A DNA stretch of 64,000 nt from Bradyrhizobium sp. BTAi1 (GTDB lineage Bacteria > Pseudomonadota > Alphaproteobacteria > Rhizobiales > Xanthobacteraceae): positions 5,847,501 through 5,911,500 of the forward strand of contig NC_009485.1 in NCBI RefSeq assembly GCF_000015165.1, read 5' to 3'. A program made the position numbers and the translations under genes. Below are positions 18,415 to 27,851 of the stretch, one piece after another (positions within the stretch are counted from its first letter, which is position 1; every line of letters begins with the position of its first letter). The notes below the pieces were generated by a model. It was not told where the DNA came from, did not search any database, and saw only the letters and a program-made list of their open reading frames with translations.

Positions 18415-19476
18415 TCACTTGGTCGCGCTGAACCAATTTGGGAACGCCTGCTTGAACGCCTCGGTCTTGACGATCTCACGGACGAGAAAGCTGGTGTACC
18501 GTTCCGCGCCATTCCGGTCGAGATGGCCACCACCATCAACCGTGGTCATTCCATCAAACGGCGGCGCAACCAACTCCAGGTTCAGGGCCTTGGCCAGCTC
18601 GTCCGCCTGCTGCACGCAGGATTGGCTATGCGGAACCAGGGTGAGCACGACGCGGCCGCCGATCTCCTTCAAGAGTGTCCTTGCGTAATCGATGATGGCT
18701 TGAGTGGTGTGACAGTTGGGATCGCGCGCGGACAACATCGGCTTGTTGCCCTGGGCGACGTAGGATGGGTTGGCATCCAGCCCCATGTCACCGTTAGCGA
18801 TGTTGCGGTACAGTCCGGTCTGCGTGAACTGCCCGCTCTTGAATGCGGCCACCAGATCTTCGATCCGCCAGTGCAGATTGCGCCCAACCACGGTCAAGTA
18901 ACCGCGCAGCCGACTGCGCTCGACCGCAACGATCGGCATTTTCTGCGGGCCAAGGGTCACATTCAGATCATTGCTGAAGAAATGGACGAACTGATCATCT
19001 GCATTGATCACCCAAAGCGGCGGATGAATCTTCCAGCGGTTGATCACCCGGCGCGAAAACTCGCCGCCCCGCAGACCGACGAACGCCATATTGTAGATCT
19101 TCAGCTGGTCGAACTGAGGAGCGGCTTCGAGAGTTCGCCTGTCGAGCGCATAACTGACGAAGGACGGACCCAGGAAGATGATGTCTGCACTCTTGGCCGC
19201 GGCCACCGAGGACCCGACATTGCTGTAGAATATATCCTGATCCTGGATTTGCGGGACGCTGCGCCCCCCGAAGTTGCGATACCACTCCGCGTTGCCATCG
19301 CGAGGAATCTGCGAAAAGTAGTCGCCGAACATCCAGCCGTCATGCGAGAGCAACGACAGGCTGGCGGAGAAGATGAAGAGCAGAGCAAGTCCGCAAACAC
19401 CGACGACGGCAAGATAGCGCCCGGCCGCGAGCGTTCCCGACGTTGCCTTCAGGCCCGCCCCGGTGACTGTCGACAT
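18415..19476 (-). CDS. SGNH-like exported protein, type B1
   Basis: A 353-residue protein with a membrane anchor at about 20-43 and a long exported region. It is a clear paralogue of the gene at 40310: both share EWYRNFGG/AWYRNFGG, IQDQD followed by FY, YNMAFVG, and the C-terminal DGGGHLD (D314, H318 here). The nucleophile block reads FLGPSFVS (S105), where the paralogue has the usual LGSS. An SGNH-type role in acyl transfer or removal is inferred from this pattern and from the MBOAT gene next door, which is transcribed divergently. Start at ATG 19476 (MSTVTGAG) with GCGAGA upstream; an in-frame TTG 36 bases earlier is less likely. Opposite in orientation to the rest of the module. Confidence 0.68.
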   Translation of the reverse strand: MSTVTGAGLKATSGTLAAGRYLAVVGVCGLALLFIFSASLSLLSHDGWMFGDYFSQIPRDGNAEWYRNFGGRSVPQIQDQDIFYSNVGSSVAAAKSADIIFLGPSFVSYALDRRTLEAAPQFDQLKIYNMAFVGLRGGEFSRRVINRWKIHPPLWVINADDQFVHFFSNDLNVTLGPQKMPIVAVERSRLRGYLTVVGRNLHWRIEDLVAAFKSGQFTQTGLYRNIANGDMGLDANPSYVAQGNKPMLSARDPNCHTTQAIIDYARTLLKEIGGRVVLTLVPHSQSCVQQADELAKALNLELVAPPFDGMTTVDGGGHLDRNGAERYTSFLVREIVKTEAFKQAFPNWFSATK

Positions 19477-19915
19477 CGCAAGATCTCGCTTAGACTGACT
19501 TTGGACCCACAAGGGAACACTTTACCCGGCCTCGAATACAGCGGCAGCCCAGTCAACTCAAGCCAAGGCTCCAGATGCCTGTGGGTGCGTCACTGAAACG
19601 AGAAGGACAGCGCGGAAAAGTCCTGCCAAGGCATCGTACCGGATAGGAAGAAGCACCGCCCCATCCGGAGCAACACGCCTGGGTGCATGACCCCGAACGG
19701 CAAATCCATTTGCCCGCAATCCAGGGGGGGGCAGCTTCGCATGTTGAGCCGAAAAGCGGCCAAATGCGACCTCAGCGTCTTTTTAGCGGGGCACAACAGT
19801 CTGCGGCGATGACACAATCCCACAGACTTTCCTGGCTTGATCCCAGGAGCAACTTGGCAGCGTCGGTAATCATTGGTAAAGCAACGCGACGCGCCGCAAC
19901 ATCAAGAAACTTGTT
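19477..19915. other. Divergent intergenic region, 439 bases
   Basis: Lies between the minus-strand SGNH-like gene and the MBOAT gene and so should hold both promoters. No coding frame with support. It contains a run of eight G at 19724-19731, about 185 bases before the MBOAT start, the only long homopolymer I noticed here. Confidence 0.5.
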
Positions 19916-21418
19916 ATGCTCTTCACGCAGTTTGAGTTTCTGTTCCTGTTCCTTCCGGTGACCTTCGCCGGATACTTCCTGCTTGCGCGCTTTTTCGTGT
20001 CGCCGGTCGCGCGGCTGAGCTGGCTCGCCGCGGCGTCGCTGACCTTCTACGGCTACTGGGACATCCATTTTGTCCCGATCATCCTGGTCTCCATCGTGTT
20101 CAATTACACAATGGGCCTGTTGATCGCGGGACAGAGCGGCAAGGCGCGCAACGGACTGTTTGCGGCTGCGATCGCGCTCAACCTGGGAGCGCTCGCTTTC
20201 TACAAATACACGAATTTCGGCATTCAGATCCTCAATGCGCTCACGGCATCGAAGTACCCTTCGCTTGCCATCGTGCTGCCCTTGGGTATCTCGTTCTTCA
20301 CCTTTACCCAGATCGCCTACCTTGCCGACGTTTATGGCGGCTACGCCAGCGAGCGGAGCTTCGTCAAATACGGTCTTTTCGTCACCTATTTTCCGCATCT
20401 GGTTGCGGGACCGATCCTCCATCATCGCGAGATGATGCCGCAGTTCGGCTCAGAGGACAGCAGAAAGATCTCCATCGAGAACGTGGCAATCGGCCTCACG
20501 ATCCTGACGATCGGCCTGTTCAAGAAGTCATTCATCGCCGACGGATTCGGGCTGGTCGCGAATCCGGTCTTCCAGGCCGCCAATTCAAGCCATCTCCATC
20601 TTATGGACGCCTGGGGCGGCGCGCTCGCCTACTCGCTTCAGATCTATTTCGACTTTTCCGGATACTCGGACATGGCGATCGGCATCTCGATCATGTTCGG
20701 CATCAAGCTGCCTTTCAATTTCGATTCGCCCTACAAGTCGCAAAGCATCGTGGAATTCTGGCGTCGGTGGCACATCTCGCTATCGCGTTTCCTACGAGAC
20801 TATCTGTACATTCCGCTCGGCGGCAACCGCCACGGCCAGCACAGGCGCAACGTCAATCTGTTCATGACGATGCTGCTCGGCGGCCTTTGGCACGGCGCCG
20901 GCTTCACCTTCATCATCTGGGGAGCGCTGCACGGCCTCTTCCTCATTGTGAATCATCGCTGGAGCAAGTTCGTGGAGAGGCAGCCGGCGCTTGCCCGCTG
21001 GTCAGGAACCCTCTCTTACGCCGCGGCGGCGCTGGTTCTGACCCAGATCATGGTCGTGCTGGCCTGGGTTTTCTTCCGCGCCGACAATCCGAATGCGGCC
21101 GTCCGGCTGATCAAGGGCATGATCGGCCTGTCGAACCCCGAGAAGATCACGATGACGAACCTGGTCGATGGCCGGGTGATGATCGCGATCCTGCTGGGCT
21201 ACGTTGCATGCCTCGCACTGCCCAACGTCAACGGGATGTTCGAACGCTGGAAGGTCGGGCTCGAGACCTATCACAATCCGCGGCCCTGGAGCATCCTGAG
21301 CCTGAACTGGCGGCCATCCCTGCCGTGGGCGGTGGGAACGTCGGTGGCGCTGGTTGCCGCGGTACTCATGAACATCATCGCGGGGGATACGTCCCAGTTC
21401 CTGTATTTTCAGTTCTAA
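19916..21418 (+). CDS. AlgI-like MBOAT O-acyltransferase
   Basis: A 500-residue polytopic membrane protein of the MBOAT family. The conserved block FWRRWHISLSRFLRDYLYIP (281-300) is followed by LGGNRHG and the catalytic LWHGAG with H326; H286 lies in RRWH. The N-terminus LFTQFEFLFLFLP is typical of AlgI-like proteins. Such proteins carry acyl (usually acetyl) groups from a cytoplasmic donor across the membrane to a periplasmic SGNH partner that modifies the glycan. Four SGNH-like genes surround it (17224, 18415, 21488, 22755), a strong context for polysaccharide O-acetylation. ATG 19916 has AAGAAA upstream. It probably heads a unit with the next two genes. Confidence 0.92.
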   Translation: MLFTQFEFLFLFLPVTFAGYFLLARFFVSPVARLSWLAAASLTFYGYWDIHFVPIILVSIVFNYTMGLLIAGQSGKARNGLFAAAIALNLGALAFYKYTNFGIQILNALTASKYPSLAIVLPLGISFFTFTQIAYLADVYGGYASERSFVKYGLFVTYFPHLVAGPILHHREMMPQFGSEDSRKISIENVAIGLTILTIGLFKKSFIADGFGLVANPVFQAANSSHLHLMDAWGGALAYSLQIYFDFSGYSDMAIGISIMFGIKLPFNFDSPYKSQSIVEFWRRWHISLSRFLRDYLYIPLGGNRHGQHRRNVNLFMTMLLGGLWHGAGFTFIIWGALHGLFLIVNHRWSKFVERQPALARWSGTLSYAAAALVLTQIMVVLAWVFFRADNPNAAVRLIKGMIGLSNPEKITMTNLVDGRVMIAILLGYVACLALPNVNGMFERWKVGLETYHNPRPWSILSLNWRPSLPWAVGTSVALVAAVLMNIIAGDTSQFLYFQF

Positions 21419-21487
21419 TTCGCGAACAGTCGCAAACCGCGTAACCAAGGCGCGATCACGACCAGCAACGGTGCAAGTGACCGCCGC

Positions 21488-22600
21488 ATGATCGATCCGC
21501 CAGGCTCAACAGATGCCCTGCCAGCTGCCGGTGTGACACGGCGATATCTCATGGGTGTTCTGGCCGCTTCGGCCGTTGCGGGCTATCTGCCGCCGGCTTG
21601 CCTGTTTCAGGCGGCACATCCGTTCGGTGCAGCAGCCAGCTTGCAGGACCTGGCGGACTCGCAACGAAATCATCCGGAGCAGATCGTCCTGCCTTACGAT
21701 CTGCGCCACAACGCGGCATTCAAGCTGGCGAGGATGGCGCAGGAACGCCCCGAGGTCGTCTGGATCAGCACCTCGCGCGCAGGAACATTTCGCGCGGACC
21801 TGTTTGCCCCGTACAGCTTCTACAACCTGTCCTTCACGGCATGGACCACGGGCCAGACGGCCGAACTGTTCGAGCGCGCCACCAGGCTGCACCGACCACG
21901 GGCTGCGATTCTCTCGCTGGACCATTTCCTGTTTGCCGACCGTTGGGAAGAGTGGTTCGCGATCAAGCGAGAGATGCAATACGATCATCCCCTCACCTAT
22001 CTGAGGGGAAGCCTGCTGGATTTCGCCCGCACCGCGACGCGTCATCCCGGGACGTTCAGAGATTATCTGACCGCGCCGAGCGCCTTCGTCGGGACCCAGT
22101 CCATCCTTCACCAGGAGGGGTTCCGCAATGACGGCTCTTACGTCTATTCGCCCGCCCACCTCGCCGATGCCCGGTCGCGCTATATGAACGCCGAAACGCT
22201 CGCGGAGACCCTGCCGCGCGCACCAGGCCTGTCATCCTGGCTCAAGCAGCCGATCGTTCGAATGGCCGAGATCGCGCGGGAGCGCGGGGTGAGGCTCGTC
22301 GGCGTCCAGCTGCCATTCATCCGTTCGGGGGTCGCGTTGCTGGATCGCGAGCAGAATGCAGCCAACGGCTTCGGAGCCTGGCGTGAATTCGCGACTGAGG
22401 AAACCCGTGTCTGGCTACGCAGCCTTGGAGTTCCGCTGTTCGACCTGGCTCGACTCACGATGGCCGACGAGCCCTCCAGCTTCGTCGACGCTTACCATCT
22501 CGCCGAAGACGGTGCAGCCAGGGTCATGCTTCATCTGCTGAAGAATCCGGATTTTCGAGCATTGTTTCCCAGGATCGATCCGGATCGAGTTGCATTCTGA
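21488..22600 (+). CDS. SGNH-like exported protein A2, possible Tat substrate
   Basis: A 370-residue paralogue of the 17224 product; both share YSFYN followed by SFTAWTT, LSLD, GTQ followed by EGFR and VGVQLPFIR. The nucleophile block is altered to ISTSRAGTF (S94-T95-S96), while D334-A-Y-H337 is kept. The N-terminus differs: TRRYLMGVLAASAVAGYLPPA with R18-R19 resembles a twin-arginine signal followed by a short hydrophobic segment, whereas the paralogues have plain anchors. It is 70 bases downstream of the MBOAT gene and so is likely its direct partner. The Tat reading is by eye only and a Sec signal anchor remains possible. Confidence 0.7.
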   Translation: MIDPPGSTDALPAAGVTRRYLMGVLAASAVAGYLPPACLFQAAHPFGAAASLQDLADSQRNHPEQIVLPYDLRHNAAFKLARMAQERPEVVWISTSRAGTFRADLFAPYSFYNLSFTAWTTGQTAELFERATRLHRPRAAILSLDHFLFADRWEEWFAIKREMQYDHPLTYLRGSLLDFARTATRHPGTFRDYLTAPSAFVGTQSILHQEGFRNDGSYVYSPAHLADARSRYMNAETLAETLPRAPGLSSWLKQPIVRMAEIARERGVRLVGVQLPFIRSGVALLDREQNAANGFGAWREFATEETRVWLRSLGVPLFDLARLTMADEPSSFVDAYHLAEDGAARVMLHLLKNPDFRALFPRIDPDRVAF

Positions 22601-22754
22601 CCTGATCGAATGCCGCGCAGCTCGGTAGCCATCTGCGTGAGCCGGCGCTCCCGACCTCGTAACTGCCGCCACAATCAAGCCCGGAGAAACACGGATTGCG
22701 GGCCTAATTGTCCGCAATTAGAAGCGAACGATACCGGCAAATTGGACGTTTGTT

Positions 22755-23891
22755 GTGGCGCGATATGTTGCGATCGTCATTGCGCTTTTCGTCGCCGCGT
22801 TCATTCCGCTGCTGGTGGTCTTGGAGTGGGCGGGCTGGCGATTGGGCGCAACGATCCCGCTGTCGACGATCGCCTCCGAGCAGTCGCAAACTGAACGGGT
22901 TGTCTGGCTCGGCTCGTTCAAGGATTATGCTCCCTACAAGCTCGAACGCATCAAGCGGGTCCAGCCTGAGGTGCTGCTGGTCGGAAGCTCGCGCTGCGGT
23001 CAGGCTCGCGCGCAGATGTTCCGTCCTTATGTCGCCTACAACGCCTGCCTCACGGCGTGGCCACTGACGCATGTCGTCGATTTCATTGACCGCGCAACCC
23101 GGGTCGCGAAGCCCCGAATCGTCATTGTCGCTCTGGATTACTTCCTGTTCGGCGACTTTCTCGCCGAAGCCTGGCAGAAGGAGCGGACGATGGATTTCAG
23201 CCAGGGCCTCGACTCTCATCGGCGTAAGCTGCACGACGTCGCCGACTTCGTGATCCGGAACAACGGAGATCGCGATGCGATCCTGGCGGCTGTCACGGCG
23301 CCGCAGACCGAACCGGTGGATGGCAACAGGCTGGTTGGAACAGAGGCGATCCGCGGCAAGTTCGGCTTCCGACAGGACGGTTCGGTGATGGTTGCTCCCC
23401 CCTATCGGCGAATAGCGGACGAGACATTGTCACGTGGCCCCCAATATGTGACGTCCTCGTTTCCTGGAGCCCCGCAGCTCAGCGAACGGCAGTTCGGCGA
23501 GATCGAGCGTCTGTCACGCCTCGCGCATGAACGCCAGTTCCAGGTCATCGCGATCCAATATCCGTTTCTTGAAAGCGCCGCAGCCTTCCTCGATACAAAC
23601 GAGTCCTATTGGCCCTATTCAGGGATCTGGCGCGACCTCAAGAGTGAGCAGACGGCAAACAGATTCGCCAGGCTCGGAATTTCGTTCTTCGGTATGAGTC
23701 GCACACAGACCTCGCAGGACCCCAACAATTTCTTTGATCCTGCGCATCCCTCCGAACGGGGCATGTTGAAGACGTATCTCGCTTTGCTGGAAAAGCCCGA
23801 CTTCGCCAAATACCTTCCGCGGATTGACCGCAGCAGCTTGGCGGCAGACCTCGACCGCGGACAGAACGAGCAGTTCGACCTTTACCACTGA
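22755..23891 (+). CDS. Membrane-anchored SGNH-like protein A3
   Basis: A 378-residue third member of the A-type set, starting at GTG 22755 with an immediate membrane segment (YVAIVIALFVAAFIPLLVVLE). Conserved features are LLVGSSR (S78/S79), ALDYFLF, LVGTEAI, FGFRQDGS, the FFDPAHPSE block holding the Asp/His pair and NESYWPYSGIWR. Sequence is more diverged from A1 and A2 than those are from each other. Its role is inferred to be periplasmic acyl transfer in cooperation with the MBOAT protein. The 154-base gap to A2 contains no gene; a separate promoter is possible. Confidence 0.68.
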   Translation: MARYVAIVIALFVAAFIPLLVVLEWAGWRLGATIPLSTIASEQSQTERVVWLGSFKDYAPYKLERIKRVQPEVLLVGSSRCGQARAQMFRPYVAYNACLTAWPLTHVVDFIDRATRVAKPRIVIVALDYFLFGDFLAEAWQKERTMDFSQGLDSHRRKLHDVADFVIRNNGDRDAILAAVTAPQTEPVDGNRLVGTEAIRGKFGFRQDGSVMVAPPYRRIADETLSRGPQYVTSSFPGAPQLSERQFGEIERLSRLAHERQFQVIAIQYPFLESAAAFLDTNESYWPYSGIWRDLKSEQTANRFARLGISFFGMSRTQTSQDPNNFFDPAHPSERGMLKTYLALLEKPDFAKYLPRIDRSSLAADLDRGQNEQFDLYH

Positions 23892-24584
23892 GTTGCCCCG
23901 GCGCGTTCACACCGCGAATCAGCTGATTCGCCGCCCGCGACGAGGACGCCACCTCCAAGTCTGGTCCCGCGGAACCAGCATGAGTACGGTCGCCACGGGA
24001 CCAGTGGCGGGTGAGCACTGCGCTTGGCCTCGATCGATCCGTTACAGGCAAGCCCGCGGCAAAGCTGGTGATCCGGTGCCGGGACGGGATTTTCGCGCGA
24101 GATCGCAGCGAATGCAACCAGCGGCGTCGCCGCGGCATCAGCTGGACCAGCGGCCGCTCCCTCGAGGCGCTATCATCCCTTAGCAAAACCACAATTTTCT
24201 TGGCGAATGCCGCAGTGTGCCGAATGTCATGTTCGCGTAAGCAGGTGAAACAACCATCCGTTGCAGTGGCAGCCCGAATCTCAGTCCGTTGTGCCCAGGG
24301 GTTTGTGCTGCTGCGCACACCTGTTAAAGAGATGGGCCGAAAAACCTGGATGCCGCCGGTTCATTGCTTCAGATCATGAGAATGCTTCGACTTTTTACAA
24401 TGAAATCAACGTCCGCGAGCAGCCACGTGCTTGATGGAACGGCGTGTCCCGACGCCGGGACGCCAAGCCGGTCATGCATTTCACGTCAGCGATTCGGTCA
24501 TCCTGCTCGCGTGAGACCTGCAATGTCATCTCAGTTGTCGCAGCGCGGCTGAGCCGGAGACGAATCTTGGATCAGGTGATCGAT
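23892..24584. other. Intergenic region, about 690 bases
   Basis: Precedes the eleven-gene sugar pathway and is the likely site of its promoter and leader. Several short frames exist but none shows a family motif. By eye it is less GC-rich than the pathway genes. No repeats, riboswitch-like fold or terminator that I can support. Confidence 0.45.
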
Positions 24585-26072
24585 ATGACCCAGACGGATC
24601 TGGCCTGTCAGACTATTCGCACGTCCTGTGAGCCTGGGCAGACGATTGCCTTCGTATCGGGCAATTTCAACGTCGTGCACCCCGGACATCTGCGACTGCT
24701 GAAATTCGCGGCTGAACAGGCAGATGTGCTCGTCGTCGGGGTCAACCCCGATTCCACACCGGGCGTGACTTTGGCGCAGGACATGCGCCTGGAAAATGTA
24801 CGCTCCATCGCCTTTGTGCACCATGCCGTGCGGCTGGAAACGTCCGCGTCCGAGTTCATCTCGCACCTGAAGCCGACCGTCGTCGTCAAGGGCAAGGAGT
24901 TCGAGGACCGCGCCAATCCCGAACAGGAGGCAGTCGACTCCTATGGCGGCCGGCTGATCTTCTCATCCGGCGAGTTGCGTTTCGCCTCCCTGTCCCTTTT
25001 GGAACGGGACGCAAACGTCGATATCTCAACCGTCCGCAAGCCGCAGGAATTCCCCAAGCGCCACGGTTTCGAGATCGGGGCCTTGAAGGATCTGCTTGGC
25101 AAGCTTGCCGGCATGCGGGTGGCCGTCATCGGCGACCTGATCGTGGACGAGTACGTCACCTGCGACGCCGTCGGCATGTCCCAGGAGGATCCGACCATCG
25201 TCGTGACGCCGCTGATGACCCGTACCTTTGTCGGCGGCGCCGGCGCAGTGGCAGCGCATGCACATGGTCTCGGCGCCGACGTGCAGTTCTTCACGCTGGT
25301 CGGTGACGACGAGGCGGCGCGCTTCGCCCGTCACACGCTTGAGCAGCATGGCGTGAGTTTCAACGCTTTCACGGACCAGACGCGCCCGACCACGCGAAAG
25401 CAGCGCTTTCGCGCGCTGAATAAGACGTTGCTGCGGGTCAATCATCTGCGCCAGCACGCCTCCGACGCGGATCTGCAGCGGCAGATGCTGACCTCGGTCG
25501 AGCGCGCCCTGAAGACCTGTGATCTGCTGCTGTTCTCCTGCTTCAACTACGGCTGCCTGCCGCAGGATCTGGTCGACGCGGTGGCGGATCGCGCCCGCTC
25601 CAAGGGCGTGATGATGGCGGCTGACAGCCAGGTGTCGTCGCAGACCGGCGACGTCTCCCGTTTCAAGGGCATGACCCTGCTGACCCCGACCGAGCGCGAG
25701 GCACGCGTTGCGTTGAACGACTTCATCTCGGGCCTGGCTGTCATCAGCGAACGGCTGGTCGAACGGGCCCGTACCAAGAACCTGGTGATTACGCTGGGCG
25801 CCGAAGGCGCGCTGATCAACACCATGGCTGAGGGTATCTTCACCTCCGACCGCCTGCCCGCGTTCAATCCGTCGCCGAAGGATGTGTCCGGCGCGGGCGA
25901 CAGCTTCTTCATGGCCTGCTCGATGGGCCTGCGCGCGGGAGCCGATATCTGGGAAGCCTCCTATCTCGGCTCACTGGCCGCAGCTCTCCAGGTCTCCCGG
26001 GTCGGCAACCTGCCGCTGACGACCGCGGAACTGGTCAAGGAAATCGACGAAACCGGCTTCAGCCACGAGTAG
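24585..26072 (+). CDS. Nucleotidyltransferase-PfkB kinase fusion, reverse order of HldE
   Basis: A 495-residue two-domain protein. Residues 20-145 form a cytidylyltransferase-like domain with HPGH at 32-35 (FNVVHPGHLRLL) and VVVKGKEF; residues 176-490 form a ribokinase/PfkB domain (VAVIGDLIVDEYV to DVSGAGDSFF, with GAGD at 436-439). These are the two halves of HldE, the heptose-7-P kinase/heptose-1-P nucleotidyltransferase, but HldE has the kinase first. An NDP-heptose or related role is inferred from this and from the GmhA-like and HddC-like neighbours. ATG 24585 has AGGTGA upstream; a TTG at 24567 with GGAG 7 bases before it is an equally serious start and would add 6 residues. Confidence 0.85.
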   Translation: MTQTDLACQTIRTSCEPGQTIAFVSGNFNVVHPGHLRLLKFAAEQADVLVVGVNPDSTPGVTLAQDMRLENVRSIAFVHHAVRLETSASEFISHLKPTVVVKGKEFEDRANPEQEAVDSYGGRLIFSSGELRFASLSLLERDANVDISTVRKPQEFPKRHGFEIGALKDLLGKLAGMRVAVIGDLIVDEYVTCDAVGMSQEDPTIVVTPLMTRTFVGGAGAVAAHAHGLGADVQFFTLVGDDEAARFARHTLEQHGVSFNAFTDQTRPTTRKQRFRALNKTLLRVNHLRQHASDADLQRQMLTSVERALKTCDLLLFSCFNYGCLPQDLVDAVADRARSKGVMMAADSQVSSQTGDVSRFKGMTLLTPTEREARVALNDFISGLAVISERLVERARTKNLVITLGAEGALINTMAEGIFTSDRLPAFNPSPKDVSGAGDSFFMACSMGLRAGADIWEASYLGSLAAALQVSRVGNLPLTTAELVKEIDETGFSHE

Positions 26073-26081
26073 GATGCCGTC

Positions 26082-26804
26082 ATGCGTGCCCTTCTGCTCG
26101 CCGCCGGCATCGGAAGCCGGCTGCGCCCGCTGACCAACACGACGCCGAAATGCTTGGTCCGTGTGCACGACCGGCCGCTTTTGGACTATTGGCTCGACCT
26201 CGTTTTTGAGGGCGGCGTCGAGCGGGCGCTCCTGAACACCCACTGGCTCGCAGAGCAGGTGCAAGCTCATGTCGCCCAGTCGCGGTGGCGCGACAGGATC
26301 GACCTCGTTCACGAAGATGAACTGCTCGGCACGGGTGGCACCGTGCTCGCCAACCGGGCCTGGTTCGCCGACCAGCCATTTCTCGTGGCCCATGCCGACA
26401 ATCTCACGGATTTCGACGTCGAGGGGCTGCTCGCGGCGCATCGCAACCGGCCGTCCGGCTGTATCATGACGATGCTCGCATTCCGAACTGACGATCCGAG
26501 TTCATGCGGTATCCTCGAGCTGGATCAGCAGAACAGGGTGCTCGCCTTCCACGAGAAGGTCAAAAATCCGCCTGGGAACCTCGCCAATGGCGCGGTCTAT
26601 GTGTTCGAGCCTGCTGTCATCGACGACATCGCGGCGCTCGGAAAGAGCGTCGTCGATCTCTCGACCGAGGTCATCCCCAACTATCTGGGACGCATTTTAT
26701 GCGTGGAAACGAGCGGTTATCATCGGGATATCGGTAACCCGGAAAGCTTGCGCCGGGCCCATTTGGAGTTTAATCACAGACCGCGCCGTGGCGAGGACGC
26801 TTGA
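26082..26804 (+). CDS. Sugar-1-phosphate nucleotidyltransferase (HddC/ManC-like)
   Basis: A 240-residue single-domain nucleotidyltransferase. LLAAGIGSRLRPLT at 5-18 and TPKCL with K23 form the NTP-binding signature, HADN (about residues 105-108) the metal site and FHEKV the sugar-binding block. Length and lack of a C-terminal domain match HddC/RmlA-like enzymes that activate a sugar-1-P with GTP or another NTP. It sits 9 bases after the fusion gene, so the pathway encodes two different nucleotidyltransferase folds. They may act on different sugars, or the HPGH domain of the fusion may have another function. Cytosolic; no membrane segment. Confidence 0.88.
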   Translation: MRALLLAAGIGSRLRPLTNTTPKCLVRVHDRPLLDYWLDLVFEGGVERALLNTHWLAEQVQAHVAQSRWRDRIDLVHEDELLGTGGTVLANRAWFADQPFLVAHADNLTDFDVEGLLAAHRNRPSGCIMTMLAFRTDDPSSCGILELDQQNRVLAFHEKVKNPPGNLANGAVYVFEPAVIDDIAALGKSVVDLSTEVIPNYLGRILCVETSGYHRDIGNPESLRRAHLEFNHRPRRGEDA

Positions 26805-26912
26805 CGGGCGGCTTTGGCCGCTGGGTTGGTCGCCCACCTCTGCCAATTTGTATAAGGGTGCGAACGACGCACCAGCCGGCGAGACGACAGGCGAGCCACG
26901 GGGATTCTGCAG

Positions 26913-27851
26913 ATGAAAATATTCGTGACCGGAGCGTGCGGCTACAAGGGCAGCGTGCTGGTGCCGAAGCTCTTGAAGGCCGGCCACAAGGTCGTCGCGT
27001 TCGACATCATGTGGTTCGGCAATTTCCTGGAGCCACATCCGGACCTGACGGTCGTCCAGGGTGACGTCCGCAATCCGGACGCGATCGACCTGACCGGCGT
27101 CGACGCGATCATTCATCTGTCCAGCGTCGCCAACGACCCTTGCGGCGATCTCGATCCGAAGCTCACCTGGGAGATCTCCTGCCTCGCCACGATGCAGCTC
27201 GCTGATCGCGCCTATCGGCACGGGATCAAGCGCTTCATCTACGCCTCCTCCGGCAGCGTCTATGGCGTCAAGGAAGAGGAGCAGGTGACTGAGGATCTCG
27301 AACTGCTGCCGATCTCCGAATACAACAAGACCAAGATGTGCGGCGAGCGCATTGTGCTGTCCTACAAGGACGACATGGTGGTGCAGATCGTCCGTCCTGC
27401 CACCGTGTGCGGCTATTCTCCGCGCCAGCGCCTCGACGTGTCGGTGAACATGCTGACGATGCAGGCATTGATGAATGGCCGAATCACTGTGTTCGGCGGC
27501 GACCAGACCCGGCCGAACATTCACATCGACGACATCACCGACCTTTATCTGTTCCTGCTCGATCATCCTGAGCACACCGGCGTCTACAATGCCGGCTTCG
27601 AGAACATCTCGATCCTCGACATCGCCAAGCTCGTCACCAAGCACGTGCCGGCCGAGGTCGTCGTGACGCCCTCGAACGATCCGCGCAGCTACCGCGTCAA
27701 TTCCGATCGCCTGCTCGCGACCGGTTTCCGCCCGAAGAAGACGGTGGAGGACGCGATCAAGGAAATCATCGGCATGTATTCGCAGGGCCAGCTGAAGAAT
27801 GACGACCGCTGGTACAATCTGAAATGGATGGAGAAGGAGGTCGTGAAATGA
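26913..27851 (+). CDS. NAD-dependent sugar-nucleotide epimerase/reductase (SDR)
   Basis: A 312-residue extended SDR with G7-A-C-G10-Y-K-G13 for NAD and the catalytic pair Y137/K141 (SEYNKTK), preceded by YASSGSVYG. Sequences such as PNIHIDDITDLYLFLL and YNAGFENISILDIA are standard for epimerase/dehydratase members; the reaction cannot be specified further. The gene starts 108 bases after the nucleotidyltransferase and overlaps the SIS gene by ATGA, implying translational coupling. Likely substrate is the nucleotide sugar made by the preceding enzymes. Confidence 0.87.
   Translation: MKIFVTGACGYKGSVLVPKLLKAGHKVVAFDIMWFGNFLEPHPDLTVVQGDVRNPDAIDLTGVDAIIHLSSVANDPCGDLDPKLTWEISCLATMQLADRAYRHGIKRFIYASSGSVYGVKEEEQVTEDLELLPISEYNKTKMCGERIVLSYKDDMVVQIVRPATVCGYSPRQRLDVSVNMLTMQALMNGRITVFGGDQTRPNIHIDDITDLYLFLLDHPEHTGVYNAGFENISILDIAKLVTKHVPAEVVVTPSNDPRSYRVNSDRLLATGFRPKKTVEDAIKEIIGMYSQGQLKNDDRWYNLKWMEKEVVK
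27835..27841 (+). promoter_or_regulatory. Strong Shine-Dalgarno inside the upstream gene
   Basis: AGGAGGT, 6 bases before ATG 27848, fixes the start of the SIS isomerase gene and rules out the in-frame ATG at 27824. It lies in the last codons of the preceding SDR gene. Confidence 0.8.

Noticed and set aside
23638..24318. Minus-strand frame of 226 codons across the end of A3 and the following gap
   Set aside because: Half lies antisense to a supported gene, and the rest is Ser/Arg-rich with no motif.
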